DNA from: an uncultured Flavobacteriaceae bacterium
GTDB lineage: Bacteria; Bacteroidota; Bacteroidia; Flavobacteriales; Flavobacteriaceae
Assembly (NCBI GenBank): GCA_938074515.1
Contig: CALJFV010000156.1
Span: 1 to 15,981, forward strand
Length of the DNA: 15,981 nt
Direction: 5' to 3'
The notes below the pieces were generated by a model that worked only from the letters and a program-made list of their open reading frames with translations, did not search any database and was not told where the DNA came from. Position 1 is the first letter of the stretch. Each line of letters begins with the position of its first letter. The translations under genes were made by a program, and so were the position numbers. Shown here piece by piece: positions 1 through 7,414 of this stretch.

Positions 1-1028
1 TTAGATTTTGGGAAAAAGTGAACCCCCTTACCTACATATACTTTCTTTTGAGTTGCCTTGGAGCCATTGGCTTCACTCCATTCTCCAAGTTTTTGACCTA
101 AATAATACCCGCTCCAAAAACCACGATTATAAACTTTTTCAAGCTCTGTCATCCATTGGGCGACCTTATCCTTATTTAATTCCCCAGCAGCGTGGGCATC
201 AATAGCCTCACGATAGGTCTTGATGACCTTAGCGACATATTCTGGTGCGCGACCACGACCTTCGATCTTAAGTACTTTAACTCCGGTATCGATCACTTGA
301 TCCAAAAAGTCAAGAGTACAGAGATCCTTTGGAGACATCATGTATTCATTATCCAATTCAATTTCAAAACCGCTCTCTTGGTCTATTACTGTATATTTCT
401 TTCTGCAATTTTGTTTACAGGCCCCGCGATTGGCAGATGAGTTATGTGAATGCAGGCTCAAATAACATTTTCCTGAAACGGCCATACAAAGTGCTCCATG
501 ACCAAAAATCTCTACCTCAACCAATCTTCCATTGGGTCCGCGTACATCATCACGCTCTATTTGCTCTACGATCTTCTTGACCTGACGCAAACTTAGCTCA
601 CGACTCATAACCATGGTATCGGCGAACATTGCATAAAACTTAACCGTCTCAATGTTCGTGATATTGATTTGCGTAGAAATATGAATTTCCATTCCAATCT
701 GTCGCGCATAGGCAATCACAGCCTGGTCCATTACAATCACCGCGGTAATTCCCGCGCTTTTTGCCGCGTCAAGTAGGGTCTTGATGATGGATAAATCATG
801 ATCGTAAATAATTGTGTTTAACGTCAGATAGGTTCTAACCTTTTTGACAGCACAGCGCTTTACAATTTCTGGCAAATCCTCTATGGTAAAATTAATACTG
901 GCACGCGCCCTCATGTTGAGTTGATCTACACCAAAATAAACCGAGTCCGCTCCATTCTCAATTGCCGCCTGCAATGATTCAAAATTCCCTGCAGGTGCCA
1001 TCAATTCTATAGTCCCATTTTCCGTCAT
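1..1028 (-). CDS. Peptidase U32 family protein (TrhP/YegQ-like RNA hydroxylation protein), 3' end cut by window edge
   Basis: The reading frame opens at ATG 1028-1026 and runs without a stop to base 1, giving 342 visible residues. Full-length relatives are somewhat over 400, so the C-terminus lies outside the window. Visible U32 features are the N-terminal LMAPAGNFESLQAAI and GADSVYFGV segments (TIM-barrel start), the signature EIFGHGALCMAVSGKC at about residues 173-188, SPKDLC at 232-237 and KIEGR at 254-258. Cysteines C181, C188, C204, C208 and C237 match the region that binds an iron-sulphur cluster in the family. Known U32 members (TrhP, RlhA, UbiU/V) are Fe-S proteins acting in tRNA or rRNA hydroxylation or in ubiquinone synthesis rather than proven proteases. 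A TrhP-like role in tRNA U34 hydroxylation is the most likely, but I cannot separate the subfamilies from sequence alone. It lies downstream of ssb but behind a terminator, with its own likely promoter. Confidence 0.88.
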   Translation of the reverse strand, partial: MTENGTIELMAPAGNFESLQAAIENGADSVYFGVDQLNMRARASINFTIEDLPEIVKRCAVKKVRTYLTLNTIIYDHDLSIIKTLLDAAKSAGITAVIVMDQAVIAYARQIGMEIHISTQINITNIETVKFYAMFADTMVMSRELSLRQVKKIVEQIERDDVRGPNGRLVEVEIFGHGALCMAVSGKCYLSLHSHNSSANRGACKQNCRKKYTVIDQESGFEIELDNEYMMSPKDLCTLDFLDQVIDTGVKVLKIEGRGRAPEYVAKVIKTYREAIDAHAAGELNKDKVAQWMTELEKVYNRGFWSGYYLGQKLGEWSEANGSKATQKKVYVGKGVHFFPKS

Positions 1029-1048
1029 AGCCTTAGCCTTATTTTCGG

Positions 1049-1056
1049 CAAAGGTA
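1049..1056 (-). promoter_or_regulatory. Bacteroidota -7 promoter box for the U32 gene
   Basis: Read on the minus strand, TACCTTTG is a perfect match to the Bacteroidota -7 consensus TAnnTTTG. It ends 20 bases before the ATG and sits between the ssb terminator and the U32 start. No clear TTTG -33 element is seen at the expected distance. A TAAGG stretch lies just upstream of the start codon and may be a weak ribosome binding site. Confidence 0.5.
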
Positions 1057-1080
1057 CTAATTGCCTGAAATTAATGAGAT

Positions 1081-1110
1081 AAAAATCTGGGCGGCTGTAG
1101 CCGCCCAGAT
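1081..1110 (-). terminator. Intrinsic terminator of ssb
   Basis: ATCTGGGCGGCT (1085-1096) and AGCCGCCCAGAT (1099-1110) are perfect inverted copies, giving a GC-rich stem of about 11 pairs with a four-base TGTA loop. On the minus strand the stem is followed by five T (1085-1081). It begins 12 bases after the ssb stop codon, so it ends the ssb transcript before the U32 gene. Confidence 0.85.
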
Positions 1111-1121
1111 TAGAGTCAAGG

Positions 1122-1448
1122 TTACAACATGAGCAAAGTGTGGCAATGCACCTCTGTGGTATAACGTCTTTGACCCTCCTGATCATCCCAAAATCGGGTG
1201 ACGAGTTTACCTTCCAGAGCAACTTCTTTGCCTTTGCCCAAATAGAGCTCTATTAGTTCGGCGGTTTTTCCCCAAGCAATCACATGGTGCCACTGAGTGT
1301 CCGTCATGCGTTCCCCTTTATTGTTTTTGTAACTCTCATTAGTTGCCATAGAAAACTTCGCGCGCTTTCGGCCAGAGGCTACGGTTACAATTTCTGGGTC
1401 ATTGCCCAAATTTCCGATCAACTGTACTTTGTTTCTTAACGTACTCAT
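1122..1448 (-). CDS. ssb: Single-stranded DNA-binding protein, short form without acidic tail
   Basis: A 108-residue OB-fold protein that coats single-stranded DNA in replication and repair. It opens with MSTLRNKVQLIGNLGNDPEI, then has KFSMATNES (about 31-39), the typical TQWHHVIAWGKTAELIELYL core (51-70), GKGKEVALEGKL (71-82) and a last strand around RRYTTEV (94-100). It stops at LLML directly after the OB fold. The flexible linker and acidic C-terminal tip (DDDIPF type), through which E. coli SSB recruits partner proteins, are absent. In Flavobacteriia short SSB paralogues of this size are common, so a longer replicative SSB may be encoded elsewhere (inference). It is divergent from acs and closed by its own terminator, so it is probably transcribed alone. 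Confidence 0.93.
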   Translation of the reverse strand: MSTLRNKVQLIGNLGNDPEIVTVASGRKRAKFSMATNESYKNNKGERMTDTQWHHVIAWGKTAELIELYLGKGKEVALEGKLVTRFWDDQEGQRRYTTEVHCHTLLML

Positions 1449-1543
1449 AAATCTAATTTTTAAATATTAAACAGTTAATAATGCCTGCCAATAGACAGAT
1501 TGACCCTGCAAACATCGCTGAGCTAATTCATATGGCACCCCTT

Positions 1544-1555
1544 TTAAACGTTTAA
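1544..1555. promoter_or_regulatory. Perfect 12-bp palindrome in the ssb/acs divergent spacer, candidate operator
   Basis: TTAAACGTTTAA is its own reverse complement and sits near the middle of the spacer between ssb and acs, 95 bases from the ssb ATG and 108 from the acs ATG. The AAACGTTT core with a central CG resembles operators of LacI-family dimeric regulators such as PurR and CcpA. It also lies immediately upstream of a weak promoter-like pair for acs. No regulator gene is visible in the window, so binding is only inferred. Confidence 0.3.
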
Positions 1556-1588
1556 TTTCTAGAGGCGTTGATCGAATTTATAAATTTA
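1556..1588 (+). promoter_or_regulatory. Weak candidate promoter for acs
   Basis: TTTC (1556-1559), a 21-base spacer and TAAATTTA (1581-1588) form an imperfect match to the Bacteroidota TTTG / TAnnTTTG promoter, each box having one mismatch. Transcription would start near 1594, giving a leader of about 70 bases. The spacer is AT-rich, so a chance match is quite possible. Confidence 0.22.
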
Positions 1589-1663
1589 CAGACGAGCATT
1601 TTTTGTATCTTCAAAGGCATTATACGCAGATCACTAGCGCAGACAATTAATTCTTCTGATATC

Positions 1664-3571
1664 ATGAGTCATTATCACCTCGACACGACAGAATCCTATA
1701 AACAGGCCTATCAAGAAAGTTTAGAAAATCCAGAATTGTTTTGGGCGCGCATTGCCAAAGACAACTTTTTATGGCAAAAGGATTGGGACAAAACTTTTGA
1801 ATGGGATCAAAAAAATACACACATAAGATGGTTTTTAGGGGGTAAGCTCAATATCACAGAAAATTTACTCGATCGTCATTTAGCCATTAATGGCGCTAAA
1901 ACCGCCATAATCTTCGAGCCCAATAATCCAGACGAAAAACCACAAAAAATAAGTTATGCCGAACTGGCCAAGTCCGTCAATAAGATGGCAAATGTTTTAA
2001 AAAACCAAGGGGTGAGCAAAGGAGATCGCGTTTGTATTTATCTTCCGATGATTCCTGAATTAGCCATAACTGTTCTGGCTTGTGCGCGCATTGGTGCAAT
2101 ACATTCGGTAGTCTTTGCAGGCTTCTCGTCAACGGCACTTGCCGCCAGAATTATTGACTGTGATTGTGCTTTGGTTATCACCAGTGACGGTGGTTTTCGC
2201 GGCGCCAAAACCATAGAACTAAAGGACATAGTCGACCAAGCTCTTGAAGATTGTCCTGGGGTTCAAAATACTTTAGTTGTGGCGCACACGCACCAAAAAA
2301 TCAATATGGTCCCCAATCGAGATCTATGGTTAAAGCCCCTTTTTGATCAGGCTAGTGACCATTGTCCTGCGACAATTATGGATGCCGAAGACCCATTGTT
2401 TATTCTATACACCTCGGGTTCTACAGGCAAGCCAAAAGGCATGGTGCATACTTGTGGGGGCTATATGGTATACACCGCCTATACCTTTAAAAATGTATTT
2501 CAATATACAGAGAATGACATTTACTGGTGTTCAGCCGATATTGGATGGATTACCGGACATAGTTATATCCTCTACGGTCCTTTGGCTAATGGTGCCACAA
2601 CTGTAATGTTTGAAGGAGTGCCCTCCTATCCTGACTTTGGTCGCTTTTGGTCGATTATTGAAAAATATAAAATAACCCAGTTTTATACCGCACCTACGGC
2701 CATTAGGGCATTAGCCAAAGAATCTTTGGATTTTGTCAGCCCCTATGACTTATCAAGTTTAAAAGTTTTAGGGACTGTGGGAGAGCCAATTAACGAGGAG
2801 GCGTGGCAATGGTATTTTAACCATATAGGTCGGGGTAAAGTACCCATCGTAGACACTTGGTGGCAAACGGAAACTGGGGGGGTCATGATTGCACCTCTGC
2901 CGGGTATAACCCCAGCCATTCCAACTTATGCAACCTTGCCATTGCCGGGCATTCAGCCTGTATTACTCGATGCCCAGGGCAACGAAATCAATACTCCAGA
3001 AGGTTCAGGCCTCCTATTTATCAAACATCCTTGGCCTTCAATTGCACGAACCATATGGGGGGATCATCAGCGATATGTGCAGACTTATTTTGGCGCTCAA
3101 ATTGATAAATACATGACGGGCGATGGAGCGACTAGGGATGCCCAAGGAAACTACCGGATCACCGGGAGAGTCGATGACGTTATCATTGTTTCGGGGCATA
3201 ATCTCGGGACGGCCCCCATTGAAGATGCGATAAACGAACATGAGTTGGTTGCAGAGAGTGCAGTAATCGGAGTGCCTCATCCGATCAAAGGCAATAGCCT
3301 CTTTGGTTTTATCATTCTCAGACAAAGTGTTAAGGCCGAAGACTCCTTAAAAAACGAAATTAACCAATCTATTGCCCAGCATGTCGGACCAATCGCAAAA
3401 CTTGATGCCATGGTTTTCACTCCAGGACTGCCTAAAACACGCAGTGGCAAGATCATGCGAAGAATTTTACGCAATATTGCGCAAAATAATTTTGACGCCC
3501 TAGGCGACACAAGCACCCTTCTCAACCCAGAAATTGTCGCTGACTTAATTGATATGATGCAAAAAAAATAG
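1664..3571 (+). CDS. acs: Acetyl-CoA synthetase (acetate-CoA ligase, AMP-forming)
   Basis: A 635-residue cytoplasmic enzyme that activates acetate to acetyl-CoA through acetyl-AMP (EC 6.2.1.1). Length and motifs fit the family: the P-loop-like YTSGSTGKPKG (249-259), the YWCSADIGWITGHSY segment, DTWWQTETGG (397-406), MTGDG (from 484) and the hinge/C-domain RITGRVDDVIIVSGHNLGTA. K596 in PKTRSGKIMRR (590-600) is the catalytic lysine that, in other bacteria, is switched off by acetylation. I chose ATG 1664 (MSHYHLDTTES). The frame stays open further upstream from TTG 1568, but that extension lacks family character. In place of the SGHR seen in enterobacterial Acs there is SGHN (N513), which I believe is normal in flavobacteria. 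The next gene follows after 74 bases on the same strand, with no terminator seen. Confidence 0.95.
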   Translation: MSHYHLDTTESYKQAYQESLENPELFWARIAKDNFLWQKDWDKTFEWDQKNTHIRWFLGGKLNITENLLDRHLAINGAKTAIIFEPNNPDEKPQKISYAELAKSVNKMANVLKNQGVSKGDRVCIYLPMIPELAITVLACARIGAIHSVVFAGFSSTALAARIIDCDCALVITSDGGFRGAKTIELKDIVDQALEDCPGVQNTLVVAHTHQKINMVPNRDLWLKPLFDQASDHCPATIMDAEDPLFILYTSGSTGKPKGMVHTCGGYMVYTAYTFKNVFQYTENDIYWCSADIGWITGHSYILYGPLANGATTVMFEGVPSYPDFGRFWSIIEKYKITQFYTAPTAIRALAKESLDFVSPYDLSSLKVLGTVGEPINEEAWQWYFNHIGRGKVPIVDTWWQTETGGVMIAPLPGITPAIPTYATLPLPGIQPVLLDAQGNEINTPEGSGLLFIKHPWPSIARTIWGDHQRYVQTYFGAQIDKYMTGDGATRDAQGNYRITGRVDDVIIVSGHNLGTAPIEDAINEHELVAESAVIGVPHPIKGNSLFGFIILRQSVKAEDSLKNEINQSIAQHVGPIAKLDAMVFTPGLPKTRSGKIMRRILRNIAQNNFDALGDTSTLLNPEIVADLIDMMQKK

Positions 3572-3645
3572 TCCAAGTGATTTAAGGTATGGTTTTTGTG
3601 ACCGGGTATTCCTTGCGAATAAACCTCAATCACAATTATTACAGA

Positions 3646-5922
3646 ATGCACCAATCCCTATTGACACTGAGCCTTTTTTGTTTTATATCTGCACTGGCTC
3701 AGCCGATAAATTATACTGATCCAACTTTTCAAATTCATTTGCCCCGGACAACTGAATTAGACACCATAAATAAGGATAATTGGGCTGAACTCGAAAGCAC
3801 CAATACAGAACTCGATCAAGTCATTATCTCAGCAACTAAATGGCGTCAATCCCGAGATAAAAGCCCTCTAAAGGTGATCAGCGTTAAGTCCGGTGATATA
3901 GTTTTGCAAAACCCTCAAACTGCAGCGGATTTATTGGGAAATTCAGGCGCTGTATTTATTCAAAAAAGTCAACAGGGCGGTGGCAGTCCTATGATTCGCG
4001 GTTTTGCGACCAATCGATTGATTTATACTGTCGATGGCGTGCGCATGAACACTGCCATTTTTAGAGGTGGTAATATTCAAAACGTCATCTCTTTAGATGC
4101 ACTTTCTATGGAAAGTGCCGAAGTGTTGTTGGGGCCTGATGCCGTCGTCTATGGCAGTGATGCTATCGGGGGGGTTATGAGCTTTGAAACCTTAGGGCCA
4201 AAATTCTCTGACAATGAGCAATTGTCTGTTTCAGCGAATGGTCTTACCCGCATGGCCTCAGCTAATTTTGAGCGAACTGCCCACGCTGACCTTCAACTAG
4301 GGTGGGAAAAGTGGGCTTTAACCTCGAGCTTTACGCGGACTAATTTTGACGATTTACGTCAAGGAAATCATGGGCCTCAAGATTATTTAAGACCCTTTTA
4401 TGTAACCCATTTCAATGGTCAAGACCTGATAACCCCAAATTCAAATCCCAACCGACAGGCCCCCTCAGGATACAATCAAAGTAATTTCATGCAAAAGGTG
4501 TTTTACCGACCCAACGCCAAATGGAATTTAAGTCTGGCCTACCACCATTCAGCAACTTCTGCCTACAGCCGTTACGACAGACAACTGAGAACATCAAATG
4601 GTCTCCCGAGATATGGTCAATGGGATTACGGTCCTCAAAAATGGACCATGAAACAATTCACCGCCAATCACACCATGGAGCACGGTATTTTTTCAGAAAT
4701 GACCTTGCGATTGGCACAGCAGAACTTTGAAGAAAGCCGCATTAGTAGAGGATTTAATGACCCCATACAAGAAAATAGAGCAGAGGCTGTTTTAGCCTCT
4801 TCTGCAAACTTAGATCTGCGCAAAACCATAGGCGCCCATGGAGAATTATTTTATGGATTGGAATGGGTGTTAAACCATGTCGCTTCCTCTGGGAGAAAGA
4901 CAAATATTGAGACCAACATCAGCAGCCCAGGGCCTGCTCGTTACCCACAAGCAGATTGGCAGTCCTATGCGGCTTACCTTTCGTATCAGCATCAATGGAC
5001 TTCAAAACTCATGTCTCAAGCTGGACTGCGCTATAATGGCATTGGTTTAAAGGCGGCCTTTGATACAAGCTTTTACCCATTACCCTTTGATGAGGCTCAA
5101 CTCAATACCGAAGCCGTAACTGGAAGCATTGGCCTGGTATTTAAACCCTCGAGGTTTTGGAACTTACGCGCTAACATGGCCACTGCCTTCAGAGCACCGA
5201 ACGTCGATGATATTGGAAAAGTCTTTGACTCAGAACCTGGAGCAGTCATTGTTCCAAATCCAGATCTCGACCCTGAATATGCTGTTAGCTGGGATTTAGG
5301 GGTCGCTCACATGTTACACAAAAAATTGAAAATCGACTTTAGCGGTTACTACACTCAGTTAGACAAGGCACTCACGCGAAGAGATTTTACTTTAAATGGC
5401 GCTTCAGAAATAATCTATGATGGCGTATTGAGTAAGGTTCAGGCAATGCAAAATGCAGCAGAAGCACAAGTTTATGGCATACATACCGGTATCGAGCTCA
5501 AACTGCCCTCTGGCTTTGAACTCACTTCTGATTTAAACTGGCAAAAGGGAACTGAGGAAATGGAGGATGGCTCGATTAGTCCTGCGCGGCATGCCGCCCC
5601 GTGGTTTGGGGCCACACGCCTCTGGTTTCGCGCTGAAAATCTCGTGATTCAGGGTTATTGTCAGTATAGTGGTGGATTTAGTCATGATCAACTTGCCGTG
5701 GAGGAACAATCAAAAACAGAAATCTACCCCCTTGATGCTCAGGGCAATACATATTCCCCCGCCTGGCAGACCTTTAACCTTAAAGCGCAATTTTCATTAG
5801 ACACCCATATTGATCTGATTACTGGGGTCGAAAACATTACGGATCAACGGTATCGCACTTATAGTTCTGGTATTTCAGCAGCAGGACGTAATCTAATTTT
5901 AGCCTTGCGCGCACAAATATAA
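3646..5922 (+). CDS. TonB-dependent outer-membrane receptor (heme-receptor-like subfamily, substrate unknown)
   Basis: ATG 3646 gives 758 residues starting with a good signal peptide (MHQSLLTLSLFCFISALA, cut before Q19). An upstream in-frame start at 3589 would bury this signal and is unlikely. A short linker leads to the plug at about 58-180: ELDQVIISATKW, GGGSPMIRGFATNRLIYTVD (111-130), VDGVRMN and LLGPDAVVYGSDAIGGVMSF. The rest is a 22-strand-type barrel ending ENITDQRYRTYSSGISAAGR. FRAP (515-518) and NPDL (538-541) boxes recall heme/hemoglobin receptors such as HmuR, but no histidine lies between them and the plug has none, so heme is doubtful. The N-terminal carboxypeptidase-like domain common in SusC proteins is missing. 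It would import a scarce ligand across the outer membrane using TonB energy. The SLC13 carrier starts 22 bases after its stop, so the two are probably co-transcribed. Confidence 0.9.
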   Translation: MHQSLLTLSLFCFISALAQPINYTDPTFQIHLPRTTELDTINKDNWAELESTNTELDQVIISATKWRQSRDKSPLKVISVKSGDIVLQNPQTAADLLGNSGAVFIQKSQQGGGSPMIRGFATNRLIYTVDGVRMNTAIFRGGNIQNVISLDALSMESAEVLLGPDAVVYGSDAIGGVMSFETLGPKFSDNEQLSVSANGLTRMASANFERTAHADLQLGWEKWALTSSFTRTNFDDLRQGNHGPQDYLRPFYVTHFNGQDLITPNSNPNRQAPSGYNQSNFMQKVFYRPNAKWNLSLAYHHSATSAYSRYDRQLRTSNGLPRYGQWDYGPQKWTMKQFTANHTMEHGIFSEMTLRLAQQNFEESRISRGFNDPIQENRAEAVLASSANLDLRKTIGAHGELFYGLEWVLNHVASSGRKTNIETNISSPGPARYPQADWQSYAAYLSYQHQWTSKLMSQAGLRYNGIGLKAAFDTSFYPLPFDEAQLNTEAVTGSIGLVFKPSRFWNLRANMATAFRAPNVDDIGKVFDSEPGAVIVPNPDLDPEYAVSWDLGVAHMLHKKLKIDFSGYYTQLDKALTRRDFTLNGASEIIYDGVLSKVQAMQNAAEAQVYGIHTGIELKLPSGFELTSDLNWQKGTEEMEDGSISPARHAAPWFGATRLWFRAENLVIQGYCQYSGGFSHDQLAVEEQSKTEIYPLDAQGNTYSPAWQTFNLKAQFSLDTHIDLITGVENITDQRYRTYSSGISAAGRNLILALRAQI

Positions 5923-5944
5923 TTTCATTGCTTAAATTAGGGTG

Positions 5945-7372
5945 ATGAAACAACTCTTCGCCATAGTGTTAGGCCCATTGTTGGCAGTGACGCTTCTTTT
6001 ATTGCCAGAGCCGCTTTTTAATCCAATAATGGATAAAATTTTTGCGGTCAGTCTTTGGATGGTTATTTGGTGGATAACTGAGGCCGTTTCTATATCAATT
6101 ACGGCACTTTTGCCTATAGCAGTTTTTCCGTTGCTAGGAATCAACACGATTGGTCAGGTGACCGTTCACTATGCCAACCCCATTGTGTTTCTCTTTTTTG
6201 GCGGATTTGTCATCGCCCTTGCTTTAGAAAAAGTCGCCCTCCACAAACGGATGGCCTTACACATATTGAGACTTACCGGTCCCAAAGCAAATGGAGTGAT
6301 CTTTGGCTTTATGCTGGCCACAGCCCTCCTCTCCATGTGGATTTCAAATACAGCCAGCACAGTGGTGATGCTTCCTATGGCCCTATCTGTTTATAAATTA
6401 GTCAAAAAGAAAACGAAAAAAAACAAGAAAAAAATTCGGCGTTTTGCTCTAAGTCTCATGCTAGGCATTGCCGCTGCTGCGAATATTGGAGGAATGGCTA
6501 CCCTGATTGGCACCCCTCCAAACAGCGTGATGCTCGCTTTTTTAAATGAGCAATACCAAATCGACATTGGATTTTTTCAATGGATGACCTTTGGGGTGCC
6601 ATTATCTGGACTGCTTCTAGTGGTAGCGTATTGGATTATTGTGCGCTGGGCTTATCCAAGTCGCCTCGGGCTTTTGGATAGTGCCCACGAGATAATCGAA
6701 GATGAACTCCGTGCGCTAGGGTCAATGAAACGCAAAGAAAGAGCGGTACTTACATTATTCTTGATGACAGTTCTTGGCTGGGTCCTTCGAGGACAAATCA
6801 ATGAATTTTGGCCACATTTGGCCCTTACCGATACGCATATAGCCATGCTTGGTGCCTTAGCGCTCTTTATTGTGCCCGTCCAAAAAGGAACAAAGCCCTG
6901 TGTGCTTCAATGGGAAGATACCGCAAAGCTGCCTTGGGGTATTTTGATTCTCTTTGGAGGCGGACTTGCTTTAGCCAGCGCCCTGGCACAAGGGGGTTTT
7001 ATTGATGCCATTCAAACGTTTATAAGCCAGCAAAATCAATGGTCTGCTGTTGTGATCCTCATTGTGCTAGTTACGCTGGTAATCTTTTTAACCGAGCTCA
7101 TGAGTAATGTGGCTTTAGTTACCGTTTTTTTACCTGTTATTGCAGGGATTGCGCTTGGTTTAGATCAATCCCTTTTGGCCATGGTTATTCCAGTGACCCT
7201 CGCTTCGAGTTGTGCCTTTATGCTGCCTATGGCAACCCCCCCAAATGCAATAGTTTTTGCCAGTGGCCATGTCAGTGTTTCACAAATGGTCCGCTCAGGA
7301 TTCTGGTTAAATCTCATGTCCTTGATCGTTATCTTACTCACGAATTACTTCTTATTGCCATTAATTTTCTAA
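5945..7372 (+). CDS. SLC13/DASS family Na+-coupled anion (dicarboxylate/sulfate) transporter
   Basis: A 475-residue inner-membrane protein with about eleven hydrophobic segments. DASS hallmarks are seen in both inverted halves: WWITEAVSISITALLP (42-57), SNTAST (134-139) and IGTPPN (188-193) in the first, then MSNVALVTVFLP (386-397) and MATPPN (429-434) in the second. In this family the two SNT motifs with the nearby TPP loops bind Na+ and the carboxylate or sulfate. The second motif is SNV here, a variant also known in some SLC13 members. A strongly basic loop KKKTKKNKKKIRR (154-166) is probably cytoplasmic. GTG 5942 directly precedes ATG 5945; I chose the ATG. Substrate is undecided: C4-dicarboxylate, citrate or sulfate are all possible. 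Carbon-metabolism neighbours (acs, ppc) favour a carboxylate, by inference. Confidence 0.9.
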   Translation: MKQLFAIVLGPLLAVTLLLLPEPLFNPIMDKIFAVSLWMVIWWITEAVSISITALLPIAVFPLLGINTIGQVTVHYANPIVFLFFGGFVIALALEKVALHKRMALHILRLTGPKANGVIFGFMLATALLSMWISNTASTVVMLPMALSVYKLVKKKTKKNKKKIRRFALSLMLGIAAAANIGGMATLIGTPPNSVMLAFLNEQYQIDIGFFQWMTFGVPLSGLLLVVAYWIIVRWAYPSRLGLLDSAHEIIEDELRALGSMKRKERAVLTLFLMTVLGWVLRGQINEFWPHLALTDTHIAMLGALALFIVPVQKGTKPCVLQWEDTAKLPWGILILFGGGLALASALAQGGFIDAIQTFISQQNQWSAVVILIVLVTLVIFLTELMSNVALVTVFLPVIAGIALGLDQSLLAMVIPVTLASSCAFMLPMATPPNAIVFASGHVSVSQMVRSGFWLNLMSLIVILLTNYFLLPLIF

Positions 7373-7389
7373 AAATCTTTATCTCTCCG

Positions 7390-7397
7390 TAACTTTG
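7390..7397 (+). promoter_or_regulatory. Bacteroidota -7 promoter box for ppc
   Basis: TAACTTTG is a perfect TAnnTTTG match ending 17 bases before the ppc ATG. At the expected distance upstream (7365-7368) there is TTTT, one base off the -33 TTTG, inside the end of the SLC13 gene. The transcript would have a very short leader of roughly 10-13 bases. ppc can therefore be expressed apart from the genes before it. Confidence 0.55.
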
Positions 7398-7414
7398 GCC
7401 TTCATTCCAAAGCT

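Noticed and set aside
1468..1575. Open minus-strand stretch in the ssb/acs spacer encoding about 35 residues ending in LLTV, and a second one in another frame ending in SRN
   Set aside because: Neither has a convincing start codon or family resemblance beyond a few residues, and the spacer also has to hold promoters; best treated as non-coding.
1568..1663. N-terminal extension of acs from TTG 1568
   Set aside because: The 32 extra residues do not resemble Acs and the family starts near MSHYHL; ATG 1664 gives the normal length.
3561..3571. Run of eight A directly before the acs stop as a possible slippage site
   Set aside because: It encodes the expected terminal MQKK, and neither shifted frame leads into a meaningful extension or into the next gene.
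3277..3654. Minus-strand frame of 125 codons across the acs 3' end
   Set aside because: Antisense shadow of a well-supported gene, with no motif and no promoter.
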